From: Salmonella enterica subsp. enterica serovar Typhimurium str. LT2
Lineage (GTDB): Bacteria; Pseudomonadota; Gammaproteobacteria; Enterobacterales; Enterobacteriaceae
NCBI RefSeq assembly: GCF_000006945.2
Contig: NC_003197.2
Span: forward strand, 2,418,001-2,482,000
Length of the DNA stretch: 64,000 bases
Reading direction: 5' to 3'
Positions 47,438 through 56,334 of the stretch are shown in pieces; positions within the stretch are counted from its first letter, which is position 1, and every line of letters starts with the position of its first letter. The notes beneath the pieces were generated by a model. It worked only from the letters and a program-made list of their open reading frames with translations. It had not been told where the DNA came from and made no database searches. A program made the position numbers and the translations under genes.

Positions 47438-47454
47438 TGCACCAAAAAGGTGCA
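47438..47454. promoter_or_regulatory. NtrC (GlnG) binding site
   Basis: TGCACC-AAAAA-GGTGCA is a perfect 17-bp palindrome matching the NtrC site consensus. It is centred about 138 bp upstream of the predicted hisJ start site, a usual enhancer distance. A second TGCACC half-site follows at 47467-47472. Confidence 0.88.
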
Positions 47455-47509
47455 AAACATCTATTTTGCACCGTGATAGTTCCCCAGCGCGGCGCGTTAT
47501 CCCCTTCCC

Positions 47510-48292
47510 TCAATCGCCGTAAACATTAAAATCGAAGTACTTTTTGGCCATTTTGTCGTAAGTTCCGTCCTGGCGCAGTTCGGTCAGCGCTTTATCAAAC
47601 GCGGCTTTTAGCTCGGTATCATCTTTACGCAGCCCAACCCCCGTCCCGTCGCCAAAATATTTTTTATCCTTCACGGAAGGACCGGCAAACGCATACTCTT
47701 TGCCCGCTGGCTGCTTCAGGAAACCTTCGCTGGCGGCGACTTCATCCTGTAATGCGGCATCCAGACGACCGGCGGTTAAATCGGAATAGATAAGATCCTG
47801 GTTGGCATAAGCCACCACATCCACACCTTTAGTGCGCCAGTTATCATTGGCGTAAGCCTCTTGCGTGGACCCTTGCAGCACGCCGACATGCTTGCCTTTC
47901 AGCGATTCCAGCGTCGGCTGAATGGGAGACCCTTTTGCCGCAATCAGGCGTGAATCCGCCGCGTAAAGTTTGTCGGAAAACGCAATTTCTTGCTGGCGTT
48001 TATCGGTGATAGAGAGCGATGAAATAATGGCATCAATTTTTTTCGCTTTTAGTGAGGGAATAAGCGCATCAAAGTCGCTGGCGACCCAGGTACATTTCAC
48101 CTGCATACGCTTACACATTTCATTACCGAGATCGATATCAAAGCCAATAAACTCGCCTTTGGCATCTTTTGATGAGAAAGGCGCGTAGGTGGTATCTGTT
48201 CCAATACGAACCGTTTGCGGGAGCGCGGCGTAACTGGCCGCCGTCGCGCCCAGACCTATCAGCAAAGACAAAGCGAGAACGGTCTTCTTCAT
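47510..48292 (-). CDS. argT: Lysine/arginine/ornithine-binding periplasmic protein ArgT
   Basis: A 260-residue periplasmic binding protein (LAO protein) with signal peptide ending ...TAASYA. The mature chain begins [19 protein letters not shown]. Paired cysteines in [13 protein letters not shown] and the aspartate ligand in the second lobe are intact. It is about 70% alike HisJ by eye and works with the same HisQMP permease, so this is a tandem duplication with changed specificity. A 237-bp gap with the NtrC site separates it from hisJ. Confidence 0.97.
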
Positions 48293-48335
48293 ACATACCC
48301 CTCAAGTGGCGTCATTTTCTTATGTTTTACGTGGC

Positions 48336-48348
48336 GTTGTGTGTTTGC
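48336..48348 (-). promoter_or_regulatory. C/A-rich element in the argT leader (GcvB target)
   Basis: The predicted argT 5' leader begins with CAAACACACAACG, a C/A-rich tract of the type bound by the sRNA GcvB R1 region. Salmonella argT is a reported GcvB target. The site lies about 45 nt before the start codon. Confidence 0.65.
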
Positions 48349-48358
48349 AGACTTTTTC

Positions 48359-48375
48359 ATGCAGGTCTTATGCCA
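48359..48375 (-). promoter_or_regulatory. Sigma-54 promoter of argT
   Basis: TGGCATAAGACCTGCAT has the GG-N10-GC layout of sigma-54 promoters with one mismatch in each box. Predicted start is near 48349, giving a leader of about 57 nt. No consensus NtrC palindrome is visible upstream of it, in contrast to hisJ. Confidence 0.75.
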
Positions 48376-48580
48376 TTTTCACGTCAGCAAAACGATTCGA
48401 CGTTAAATTTGTTAATAAAACGTTGCAATATTGTCCTGATGTTGAAGATAGCAGGTATGACGGTTGAACCGCAGCGTTTCGGCGGCTTTTAACGAATTAA
48501 ATGTTGAGGATATGATCGCGGTTACAAAATTGCCCTGAAACAGGGCAACAGGGACAATAATGCACGCTAAACAGACAACG

Positions 48581-49150
48581 CTATGCGCCCTGCCAGCGAA
48601 CAAAAAGATCGTGCGGAAGGGGGATATCAAACTGATCCAGCACTCGGTTAACCGTTTGATTTATAACATCATCTAACGTCTGAGGAAGATGATAAAAAGC
48701 CGGAACCGGCGGCATAATCACCGCGCCTATCTCAGCGGCCTGGGTCATTAAACGCAAATGCCCGATATGCAGCGGCGTTTCGCGCACACACAGCACCAGA
48801 GGTCGCCGCTCTTTTAATATCACATCCGCCGCGCGGGTAAGCAGTCCGTCAGTATAACTGTGGACAATCCCCGACAGCGTTTTAATCGAACAGGGCAAGA
48901 TAACCATTCCCGCCGTCGGGTAAGAGCCCGAGGAAATGCTGGCGGCAATGTCGCGCGCATCGTGCGTCACATCGGCCAGCGCCTGCACCTCGCGCAGCGA
49001 AAAATGGGTCTCCAGCGCCAGCGTTTGCCGGGCCGCCTGGCTCATCACCAGATGCGTTTCCACGCTATCGACATCGCGCAAAATTTGTAATAAGCGCACG
49101 CCATAAATCGCTCCGCTGGCGCCGCTAATTCCTACAATGAGTCGTTTCAT
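48581..49150 (-). CDS. ubiX: Flavin prenyltransferase UbiX
   Basis: A 189-residue enzyme that prenylates FMN using dimethylallyl phosphate, giving the cofactor for UbiD in ubiquinone synthesis. The FMN-binding motif VGISGASGAIYG is at residues 6-17; LPCSIKTLSGI and RETPLHIGHL follow. It is cytoplasmic and dodecameric. In E. coli purF lies directly upstream; here a seven-kilobase insertion intervenes. Confidence 0.96.
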   Translation of the reverse strand: MKRLIVGISGASGAIYGVRLLQILRDVDSVETHLVMSQAARQTLALETHFSLREVQALADVTHDARDIAASISSGSYPTAGMVILPCSIKTLSGIVHSYTDGLLTRAADVILKERRPLVLCVRETPLHIGHLRLMTQAAEIGAVIMPPVPAFYHLPQTLDDVINQTVNRVLDQFDIPLPHDLFVRWQGA

Positions 49151-49176
49151 GTTCTCTTACCGTTTACGAGCGCCGT

Positions 49177-50583
49177 TCATCCCACTGTGTTACGTAATCG
49201 GCTCAAAGTGGGTCTGAAGAGATACCATGACAAAAGAATCCCTATCATAAAAGCCAGCTCAACCAACATTATCACTACCCCCTGCTCACTAAACCAGGTG
49301 CCGACCATAATGGCAAAATTGGTGATAATGACAAATCGGGCCGTCCAGGGGAAAAGCGGCGATCGATAGCGTAGCAAATCGCTGGCGTACGTTCCATTAC
49401 GCACCGATTGTCGGAAGCGATACTGGCACCATCCGATGGTTATCCATGCCAGGCAACCCACCTGCCCGGTACTGGCGATCAGATATAAATAAAATTGCTG
49501 TGCGGGAATATAGCGGGTCAGCAACGACACTAACGCCAACAAGGCCGTGATTAAAATAGCATACACCGGCACGCCGCCGCCGTTCGTTTTACCAAAGCAG
49601 GCTGGCGCAAAGCGATCGCCCGCCATAGACCACAGCATACGCGAACTGGCGTAAATGGCCGAGTTAGCGGCAGAAACCGCGGCGGAAAAGATCACCAGCG
49701 TCATCAGCGTATCCGCCCCCGGAATGCCCGCGTGGGAGAATACCCATACAAAGGGACTTTGTCCATTTGGCGTCAGTTCATGCGGATAGACCAGCGCCAG
49801 CACCGCAATCGCCAGGCCGTAAAACAAAATGATTCTGAGACCGATCCCCAGGATCACTTTCGGTAAAATAATGTGCGGCGATTCGGTCTCCCCTGCCGCA
49901 TTTCCTACCAGTTCCACCCCCTGGAAGGAGTAAATCACGATCGTCATATAAACCACAATTTGCTCCCAACCGTGGGGAAACCACATTCCGTCTGTTTTTA
50001 ACGTCGGGTGCCAGTCACTATGGCCCATTAGCGAGTAGATCATAACCCCGCCCGCGCAAATAAACAGCACGATCGCGAAAACCTTAATGGCCGAAAGCCA
50101 GTATTCGCATTCGCCAAAACTTTTTGCGGAGGTGAGATTGATGGCCGTCAGGATGAGCAGAATCGCCAGGCAGAACATATATACCGGAACCGCGGGGAAA
50201 AACTGGTGAGCAATAAACCCTGCGGCAGTGAGGTCGGCCGCCAGGGAAAAGACCCAGCTAAACCAGTAAAGCCAGCCAATGGTATAGCTCCAGCAAGGTG
50301 ACGGCATAAACATCAGCGCGTAATGTTGAAATGAACCGGAGTGAGGAAAGGCGCATGATAATTCGCCAAGACACATCATCGTCGCCAGCATAATGGTTCC
50401 GGCAAACAGATAGGCCAGTAAGGTTCCCGCCGGCCCGACGCTGCTTAACGGTTCGGCAATGCCGATAAATAAGCCGGTGCCAATCGTGCCGCCCAGCGAC
50501 ATCATCAGCAGGTGCCGCTTCTTCAGGTTACGCCGCAGACCGCCTTCAGGCTCTGCTGGCGGAGATTGTTGCAGGGTATCCAT
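49177..50583 (-). CDS. Amino acid permease, APC superfamily (AAT-type)
   Basis: A 468-residue inner-membrane protein with about 12 helices. The first helix motif SLGGTIGTGLFIG (29-41) is the amino-acid-site signature of LysP/GabP/ProY-type permeases. The substrate is unknown; a basic amino acid is plausible from the neighbours. It is the last gene of a minus-strand unit, 63 bp after the racemase gene. No E. coli K-12 counterpart is present at this site. Confidence 0.85.
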   Translation of the reverse strand: MDTLQQSPPAEPEGGLRRNLKKRHLLMMSLGGTIGTGLFIGIAEPLSSVGPAGTLLAYLFAGTIMLATMMCLGELSCAFPHSGSFQHYALMFMPSPCWSYTIGWLYWFSWVFSLAADLTAAGFIAHQFFPAVPVYMFCLAILLILTAINLTSAKSFGECEYWLSAIKVFAIVLFICAGGVMIYSLMGHSDWHPTLKTDGMWFPHGWEQIVVYMTIVIYSFQGVELVGNAAGETESPHIILPKVILGIGLRIILFYGLAIAVLALVYPHELTPNGQSPFVWVFSHAGIPGADTLMTLVIFSAAVSAANSAIYASSRMLWSMAGDRFAPACFGKTNGGGVPVYAILITALLALVSLLTRYIPAQQFYLYLIASTGQVGCLAWITIGWCQYRFRQSVRNGTYASDLLRYRSPLFPWTARFVIITNFAIMVGTWFSEQGVVIMLVELAFMIGILLSWYLFRPTLSRLRNTVG

Positions 50584-50646
50584 CGTTACTCCCTGTCTTT
50601 CGTGAGGTCAAAGATGCCGCCGCGACATAGCCGCGGCGGTTATGCG

Positions 50647-51750
50647 TTAACGCGTAAACCTCCAGGCGACGCCTTTGGTCTGGCAGGCCATTAACAGGCC
50701 CGTATAATCCAGCTCAAAGCGAACCACATCGCCTACTTTTAGCGACTGACGACAATCTTCAATATCCACCAGCGTATGATCGCTGGTTTGTCCTAAGATA
50801 GTGATAGCGTCGTCGCATGGCACACAGTTATCCGACGGCACATCCTGGCGACCAAACGCCAGCAATGCGCGTCGGCGTATGCCACGATCGACAAAGGTTT
50901 TACTTTGCAAAAAGGCATCGACGCCCAGCTCCCCGACCGGGACGGTAGGTTTACTGTTCAGTTCGATGATTTCCGCTTCCAGGATATACATATCGGAACA
51001 GGCTTTATCGACCGGTTTTGCGGAGTGGTGAAATTCATTCAGGTATTTCATGTCCACATATTCAATGCCGAATTCATGCAGTCCGCCGATGCGCAGATGA
51101 TTCAGTCCCTGCGGCCAGATACCTTTATCCAGCAGGTGATAGCTGGTGCAGTTTCCCGCAGAAAGCCGCCGGACAGGAATACCGCTGTCAGCTTCCAGCC
51201 GGGCGGCCAGCGCCAGAAAATCCTCGCCATTTTTTACCGTTGGCAACACGGTGCCGTAACAATTAAAGTTGGTGCCCAGTCCATATAATTCCAGACCGGG
51301 CAGACCAGTAATCAGAGTCACGGTCTCAAGAATGCGTTGATATTCACCAAACCAGATACCCTCGCGTAAATCGCCCATATCCACCATCAGTAATACCTGA
51401 TGCGTTTTCCCCTGGCGTTGGGCTTCTTGCGATAATGCCCGTAATACCACCGGCTCGCTATTTAAACTAATATCCGCGTAGCGCACCACATCTTCGATTT
51501 CACTCAGACACGGACTGCGTAACAGGCAGGTCGTACATCCTGTCTCGCGTATTTTTTTCAAATTATAGGTTCGTGATTCAGCGATAACGGTAATTCCGCC
51601 GTTGAACACCGCCTGCGCGGTTTCCACGCAGCCGTCAAAAACTTTATTGACAGCCATCACGTCAATACCGCTACTTGCCAGCAGAGCTTTTTCCGTGCGG
51701 GCGTTTTCTTCCAGCTTGCGTAGATTTATTTCCAGAACTGGCATATACAT
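50647..51750 (-). CDS. Alanine racemase-fold PLP enzyme (ornithine/amino-acid racemase-like)
   Basis: A 367-residue fold-type III PLP enzyme with an N-terminal TIM barrel. The PLP lysine is K36 in DVMAVNKVF, followed by GGLHEFGIEY and a C-terminal beta-domain. It is closest in appearance to ornithine racemases and the YhfX-type group rather than to Alr/DadX. It could make a D-amino acid for the decarboxylase upstream. Start ATG 51750 has GGGAGG eight bases upstream and lies two bases from the transporter stop. Confidence 0.82.
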   Translation of the reverse strand: MYMPVLEINLRKLEENARTEKALLASSGIDVMAVNKVFDGCVETAQAVFNGGITVIAESRTYNLKKIRETGCTTCLLRSPCLSEIEDVVRYADISLNSEPVVLRALSQEAQRQGKTHQVLLMVDMGDLREGIWFGEYQRILETVTLITGLPGLELYGLGTNFNCYGTVLPTVKNGEDFLALAARLEADSGIPVRRLSAGNCTSYHLLDKGIWPQGLNHLRIGGLHEFGIEYVDMKYLNEFHHSAKPVDKACSDMYILEAEIIELNSKPTVPVGELGVDAFLQSKTFVDRGIRRRALLAFGRQDVPSDNCVPCDDAITILGQTSDHTLVDIEDCRQSLKVGDVVRFELDYTGLLMACQTKGVAWRFTR

Positions 51751-51751
51751 T

Positions 51752-53179
51752 TTATTTTCCTCCCGCCATGCTTAAACGGGCATTACGTTTCTGCGCCCGA
51801 TGGTAAATGTACTCCGCGACGACAACCGCCAGCACGGCTCCGCCAATAATTTTCCCGGCGTACTGGAAATATCCGCCCATATCAATTTGAGAAGGCGGAA
51901 TAAATAACAGCGCAACGGCAAAGGCGATAGAAAGAAAGCCCAGCGCGGGTAAAATAGCCGGTAAAACCTTGCCCGGAATTTTAAAACTTCTTGGCGTATC
52001 CGGCTGAGTCTTACGTAAACGCCAGAACGCTGGGAACATCACCAGGTAAGGAATAAAATAGGTGATGGTCGTTAGCGCCGTTAACATCCAGTAAGCCGCC
52101 GCAACGCTTGGCGAAATAAAAGTCGAAAAACACAGGACCGTGACAATAATCGCCTGTACAGTCAAGGCAAAGGCGGGCGTTTTCCACACCGGATGTAATT
52201 TGCCGATTCGGTCCCCCAGCAGATTATCTTCACGCGAGGCTTCCTGGAGCATATAAATCGGCCCCACCAGCCAGGAGTTAATCTGCCCGAGAGCGCCAAA
52301 AAACATACAGATGGCCATAACAGGAATTAACCACGGCATATGCAGCGTATCCGCAGCAGCATGCATAGCCTGCATGACGCCTGCCACGATGTCGGTTTTC
52401 CCGGCGGGTAAAAGCGTATTTAGCGCCCAGGTGCCGACCATATAGATCCCGACGATAACGGCGGCGGAGACGGCCATCGCTCGCGGAAAATCACGCTGTG
52501 GATTACGGGTACGCCCGGCAATCATCGGGGCGACCTCCAGTCCGGCAAACGCAAACATCATGCTGGATAAGAAAACGATCGTATCCCAGTGTCCGAGATC
52601 CGGAATCCAGTTTTTCGCTGTAGTGTAGTCCGTCTGCATCTGGTGTCCGGTACATAGCCATACTACCGCCAGCAAAATGAGGATGGCGGAGGGAATAAAT
52701 ACGCCGCACCAGGCGCTGATGCTATTAATAATTTTTGTCCATTCCATCCCGCGGATATTCATCAGCGTTAATAGCCAGAAAATTACCGCGGAACCAATAC
52801 CGATAAACGCTTTATTTTCCGCCAGGCCGCCGCCGATCATATAGCCCAACGCGGTAAAGCCGAATTGCAGCATTAATGGGAAAAACAGTACGCAGGAAAA
52901 GAGAAAACAAACCACGACAATCCATGCAATACGTTTACCAAATGCCTCTTTAATCCAGACAAATATCCCGCCATCTTTCGGCCAGCCGGTTGACAGCTCG
53001 CCGCATACCATCGCTAAAGGAAAAAACAAGCAGAATGCGGCGATCACCCATAACAACATGGCCGATGCCCCGTAAGGCGCCACGTTAGGGATTTGCCGCA
53101 AACTCAGAATAGCGATGACATTCATAAAGACAATGTCTTTGATGCCAAGTAAGCCAGAATTCGTGTTACTCATGGCCAT
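51752..53179 (-). CDS. APC-family transporter (glutamate:GABA antiporter-like)
   Basis: A 475-residue inner-membrane protein with 12 predicted helices of the GGA/APA amino acid antiporter group. The helix-1 motif is ...LRQIPNVAPYGASAMLLW instead of the usual GxGIF form, as in GadC-like proteins. It is the natural candidate to exchange the substrate of the decarboxylase for its amine product. It lies between the decarboxylase (84 bp upstream) and the racemase (near-overlap), so it is very likely cotranscribed. Confidence 0.82.
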   Translation of the reverse strand: MAMSNTNSGLLGIKDIVFMNVIAILSLRQIPNVAPYGASAMLLWVIAAFCLFFPLAMVCGELSTGWPKDGGIFVWIKEAFGKRIAWIVVVCFLFSCVLFFPLMLQFGFTALGYMIGGGLAENKAFIGIGSAVIFWLLTLMNIRGMEWTKIINSISAWCGVFIPSAILILLAVVWLCTGHQMQTDYTTAKNWIPDLGHWDTIVFLSSMMFAFAGLEVAPMIAGRTRNPQRDFPRAMAVSAAVIVGIYMVGTWALNTLLPAGKTDIVAGVMQAMHAAADTLHMPWLIPVMAICMFFGALGQINSWLVGPIYMLQEASREDNLLGDRIGKLHPVWKTPAFALTVQAIIVTVLCFSTFISPSVAAAYWMLTALTTITYFIPYLVMFPAFWRLRKTQPDTPRSFKIPGKVLPAILPALGFLSIAFAVALLFIPPSQIDMGGYFQYAGKIIGGAVLAVVVAEYIYHRAQKRNARLSMAGGK

Positions 53180-53263
53180 CTCCTGTTATGCATTCAGGCA
53201 TCACTGCCCTCTTCTTATCATCTGACGACGGGCTTCAGCATGAAACTGAAGCCCAAAACAGTA

Positions 53264-54661
53264 TTAATAAATGTCGTACTTGACCATATCTTCGTAACTG
53301 TCTTCCCGACGAATCAGACGCGTGTCACCATTTTTATCGATCATCACCACGCCCGTGCGCGGACGGTTGTTATAAACGGTTTGACTTTCAATGGTGTATG
53401 CCCCGGCATCAAGAAATGCGACAATATCGCCAACATGAGTCTCCTTCGGCAGTAAAAACTCTTCGCCTTTCACTCCCATGTGGAAATAATCTCCGCCATC
53501 ACACAGCGGCCCGGCTAATTTTATCCAGGCGTCGTGCGCTGCCGTCATGCGAGAGGCGTTATAGACATAAAAGAACCAGTCAAAATGCTGGCTGTCAGAG
53601 AGTACGCTGTAACCAGCGTCGACAAATTTCCATTCAACGTGGCATTCCACATTGCCGTTAAGATCGTAATTTGTTTTACGTTTTTCGCAGGAGACTTCCG
53701 TAAGTAAAACCGCCGCCGACCCGGTCACTTTACGTCCCGGTTCAATACATATTTCCACATCGGTACGCCATTTATGCACTTCGCGAATGACCGCATCGGC
53801 AAAATCCTGGGCGGTAATACCGGCATACATATTATCTTTTAACGGGTCGCCATTCTCGTCGTCATATTTATAGGGAACCGGAATTCCGCCGCCCACGTTG
53901 ATCAAATCAAATTTAATACCAAGCACCTCTTCCAGGCGACGGGATTCATCCACCAGCACTTTAGTCGCTTTTGCGAAAGGCTCTGACTCCGGCACCTGAT
54001 CGCCCACATGCATATGCAAGCCGCGCAAATGCACATAAGGCATCGCCAGAATGCGGCGGCAGGTTTCTTCCGCCTGTTCCAGGTCGAGACCCGACTTCGC
54101 ATGGAAAGCGGTAACCAGTTCCGCATGCGTCGCCGAGGGAACATTCGGTTCTACGCGGACGCAAACATTGGCGACTTTCTTCAGCTTGCGAGAGATGGCA
54201 TCAATATGTTCCAGCTCATACAGGCTATCAACATTAATAAGATACAGATCGTTGGCGATGGCATATTCCAGATCGGCAGGCTTTTTCACCACGCCGTTGA
54301 AGACGATCTGATCGCCGCGAAAGCCTATCTCCAGGCACTTGCGAACCTCATATTGTGAGTTTGCCTCCGCGCAAATTCCGGCGTCACGAATGGCTTTCAA
54401 CACCCCCATGACCGAGCAGGTTTTTGACGCAAAGAAGGTTTTGGTATTTTTATGCGCCGCAAATGCCTGCTGGATTTCATGAATGTTACGAATAATCTCC
54501 GGCTCAGAAAACACATAGAACGGCGTGGGGTACTGGCGCGCCAGAGCGTCCAGATCGACCCCTTCAAAACACAAATGACCGTCTTTGTGCTGGAAACGGC
54601 GATCGCCGTTGATTACCTGCTCACGTAGCTGGTTGTAATTCTGCATAATCGAGTCAGTCAT
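53264..54661 (-). CDS. dokD: D-ornithine/D-lysine decarboxylase, DapDC family
   Basis: A 465-residue fold-type III PLP decarboxylase. K80 (FFASKTCS) is the PLP lysine, the phosphate loop NVGGG is 255-259, EPGR 307-310, and the catalytic cysteine is C387 in PLCDGGD. Classic LysA has CESGD there, so the substrate pocket differs. S. Typhimurium STM2360, which this appears to be, was reported as a D-ornithine/D-lysine decarboxylase (DokD), from memory. Products would be putrescine or cadaverine. It opens the operon behind a sigma-54 promoter. Confidence 0.85.
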   Translation of the reverse strand: MTDSIMQNYNQLREQVINGDRRFQHKDGHLCFEGVDLDALARQYPTPFYVFSEPEIIRNIHEIQQAFAAHKNTKTFFASKTCSVMGVLKAIRDAGICAEANSQYEVRKCLEIGFRGDQIVFNGVVKKPADLEYAIANDLYLINVDSLYELEHIDAISRKLKKVANVCVRVEPNVPSATHAELVTAFHAKSGLDLEQAEETCRRILAMPYVHLRGLHMHVGDQVPESEPFAKATKVLVDESRRLEEVLGIKFDLINVGGGIPVPYKYDDENGDPLKDNMYAGITAQDFADAVIREVHKWRTDVEICIEPGRKVTGSAAVLLTEVSCEKRKTNYDLNGNVECHVEWKFVDAGYSVLSDSQHFDWFFYVYNASRMTAAHDAWIKLAGPLCDGGDYFHMGVKGEEFLLPKETHVGDIVAFLDAGAYTIESQTVYNNRPRTGVVMIDKNGDTRLIRREDSYEDMVKYDIY

Positions 54662-54713
54662 AACGCCCTCTGCTTAATGTTTATGGTAAAAATCCGCATT
54701 CTTTACAGGGATA

Positions 54714-54730
54714 AAGCAAAAGGCATGCCA
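54714..54730 (-). promoter_or_regulatory. Sigma-54 promoter of the decarboxylase operon
   Basis: TGGCATGCCTTTTGCTT: GG and GC ten bases apart, and TTGCT matching the -12 box. The predicted start is near 54703, giving a leader of about 40 nt. It faces away from the activator gene, so the operon should depend on RpoN and that activator. Confidence 0.88.
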
Positions 54731-54780
54731 CTATTTTTTATCAAAATAATCAATTAGTTATAAAAATAAGCTTTTTCTCA

Positions 54781-54826
54781 TTTTCGTCATTGAGTTTGCT
54801 ATTCATCACAACGACGAAAATTCGTC
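54781..54826. promoter_or_regulatory. Putative activator binding sites (TGACGAA inverted repeats)
   Basis: GACGAA-AA-TTCGTC at 54813-54826 is a 6-bp inverted repeat, and TTTTCGTCAT at 54781-54790 repeats the same half-site. Their centres lie about 80 and 115 bp upstream of the predicted decarboxylase start site, typical enhancer distances. The first repeat also lies about 50 bp before the regulator start, so autoregulation is possible. Confidence 0.65.
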
Positions 54827-54871
54827 ACTTTTATAATGACAACATGAACAATAGATATGAGGAATGCATAT

Positions 54872-56299
54872 ATGGCATCCACCAATCAGGAGCTGGCCTC
54901 GGCGCTCAGGATGTTTTCCCGCTTTTTCGATTTGATTCATCAGCCGTTGGCCGTCATTAATGAGCGTGGTGAATACGTTTACTACAATCAGGAAAGCGCG
55001 GATCTGGACGGCTATAGTATTGAACGGGCAATGGGAAAACATATGCTGGATGTCTATCCGGGCATGAAAGAGACGCAAAGTACGATGCTTTCATCGTTAA
55101 AAAAAGGCGTGGAATACATTGGCCATTATCAAATTTATTACAATGCGCGAGGCCAGGCCGTTGACTATCAGCACACCACCGCGCCGCTCTATGCAAGCGA
55201 TGGCGGCATGGTCGGCGTTATCGAAATCGGCAGGAATATGTCCGGCGTCAGGCGGCTCCAGGAGCAGGTGGTAGAACTGAACCAACTGCTGTATGCCGAT
55301 CACCATGAGAAGCACCATGCCATTATTACCGAAAATCCGGAAATGCTCAGTAATATCGCCAAAGCCAAACGGCTGGCCGCCAGTAATATTCCGGTGACGA
55401 TTGTCGGGGAGACGGGAACGGGTAAGGAGCTATTTTCCCGCCTGATACATCAATGCAGCAAGCGGGCGAATAAGCCATTTATCGCCCTGAACTGCGGCGC
55501 TCTACCGCCTACGCTTATCGAAAGTACGCTTTTCGGCACCGTGCGCGGCGCCTATACCGGCGCGGAAAATAGCCAGGGCTATCTGGAACTGGCAAACGGG
55601 GGAACGCTCTTTCTTGATGAGCTGAACGCCATGCCGATAGAGATGCAAAGTAAGCTGCTGCGATTCTTGCAGGATAAAACCTTCTGGCGGCTCGGCGGAC
55701 AACAGCAACTCCACTCTGATGTCAGGATCGTTGCCGCCATGAACGAAGCGCCCGTCAAATTAATTCAACAAGAACGTCTGCGGGCAGATCTTTTTTATCG
55801 GTTGAGCGTCGGAATGTTGACGTTACCGCCGCTGCGCGCCCGCCCGGAAGATATTCCCTTACTGGCGAATTATTTTATTGATAAATACCGTAATGACGTG
55901 CCGCAGGACATTCACGGATTAAGCGAGACGGCGCGTGCTGATCTGCTCAATCACGCCTGGCCGGGTAATGTCAGGATGCTGGAAAACGCGATTGTACGCA
56001 GCATGATCATGCAGGAAAAAGATGGGCTGCTCAAACACATCATTTTTGAACAGGACGAGTTAAATTTAGGCGTACCGGAAACCGCGCCGGAAAATCCCCT
56101 TCCCTCGTCACCCGATCCGCAGTATGAAGGGTCGCTGGAGGTACGGGTTGCCAACTACGAAAGGCATTTAATAGAAACCGCGCTGGATACGCATCAGGGG
56201 AATATTGCCGCCGCGGCCCGCAGCCTTAACGTATCCCGCACCACGTTACAGTACAAAGTACAAAAATACGCTATTCGCTTCGGCGTGGTGCGTAATTGA
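54872..56299 (+). CDS. Sigma-54-dependent transcriptional activator (PAS-AAA-HTH)
   Basis: A 475-residue bacterial enhancer-binding protein. An N-terminal PAS-like sensor (about 15-130) precedes the AAA+ domain: Walker A GETGTGKE 179-186, GAYTGA 226-231 (the sigma-54 contact loop) and Walker B LFLDE 246-250. A Fis-type helix-turn-helix closes it (NIAAAARSLNVSRTTLQYK, about 448-466). No receiver domain is present, so the PAS region probably senses a ligand rather than a kinase. I start at ATG 54872, eight bases after GAGGA; ATG 54857 has no ribosome site. Confidence 0.9.
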   Translation: MASTNQELASALRMFSRFFDLIHQPLAVINERGEYVYYNQESADLDGYSIERAMGKHMLDVYPGMKETQSTMLSSLKKGVEYIGHYQIYYNARGQAVDYQHTTAPLYASDGGMVGVIEIGRNMSGVRRLQEQVVELNQLLYADHHEKHHAIITENPEMLSNIAKAKRLAASNIPVTIVGETGTGKELFSRLIHQCSKRANKPFIALNCGALPPTLIESTLFGTVRGAYTGAENSQGYLELANGGTLFLDELNAMPIEMQSKLLRFLQDKTFWRLGGQQQLHSDVRIVAAMNEAPVKLIQQERLRADLFYRLSVGMLTLPPLRARPEDIPLLANYFIDKYRNDVPQDIHGLSETARADLLNHAWPGNVRMLENAIVRSMIMQEKDGLLKHIIFEQDELNLGVPETAPENPLPSSPDPQYEGSLEVRVANYERHLIETALDTHQGNIAAAARSLNVSRTTLQYKVQKYAIRFGVVRN

Positions 56300-56304
56300 C
56301 ATCG

Positions 56305-56327
56305 GCCAGCGGCATTGCGCCGCTGGC
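56305..56327. terminator. Hairpin between the activator gene and purF
   Basis: A perfect 9-bp stem (GCCAGCGGC / GCCGCTGGC) with a five-base loop lies between convergent genes, six bases past the activator stop. No U-tract is seen on either side. Confidence 0.6.
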
Positions 56328-56334
56328 AAAGCCA

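Noticed and set aside
46490..48292. hisJ and argT as an assembly duplication
   Set aside because: The two proteins differ throughout, have different leaders and promoters, and are the known paralogous pair of binding proteins.
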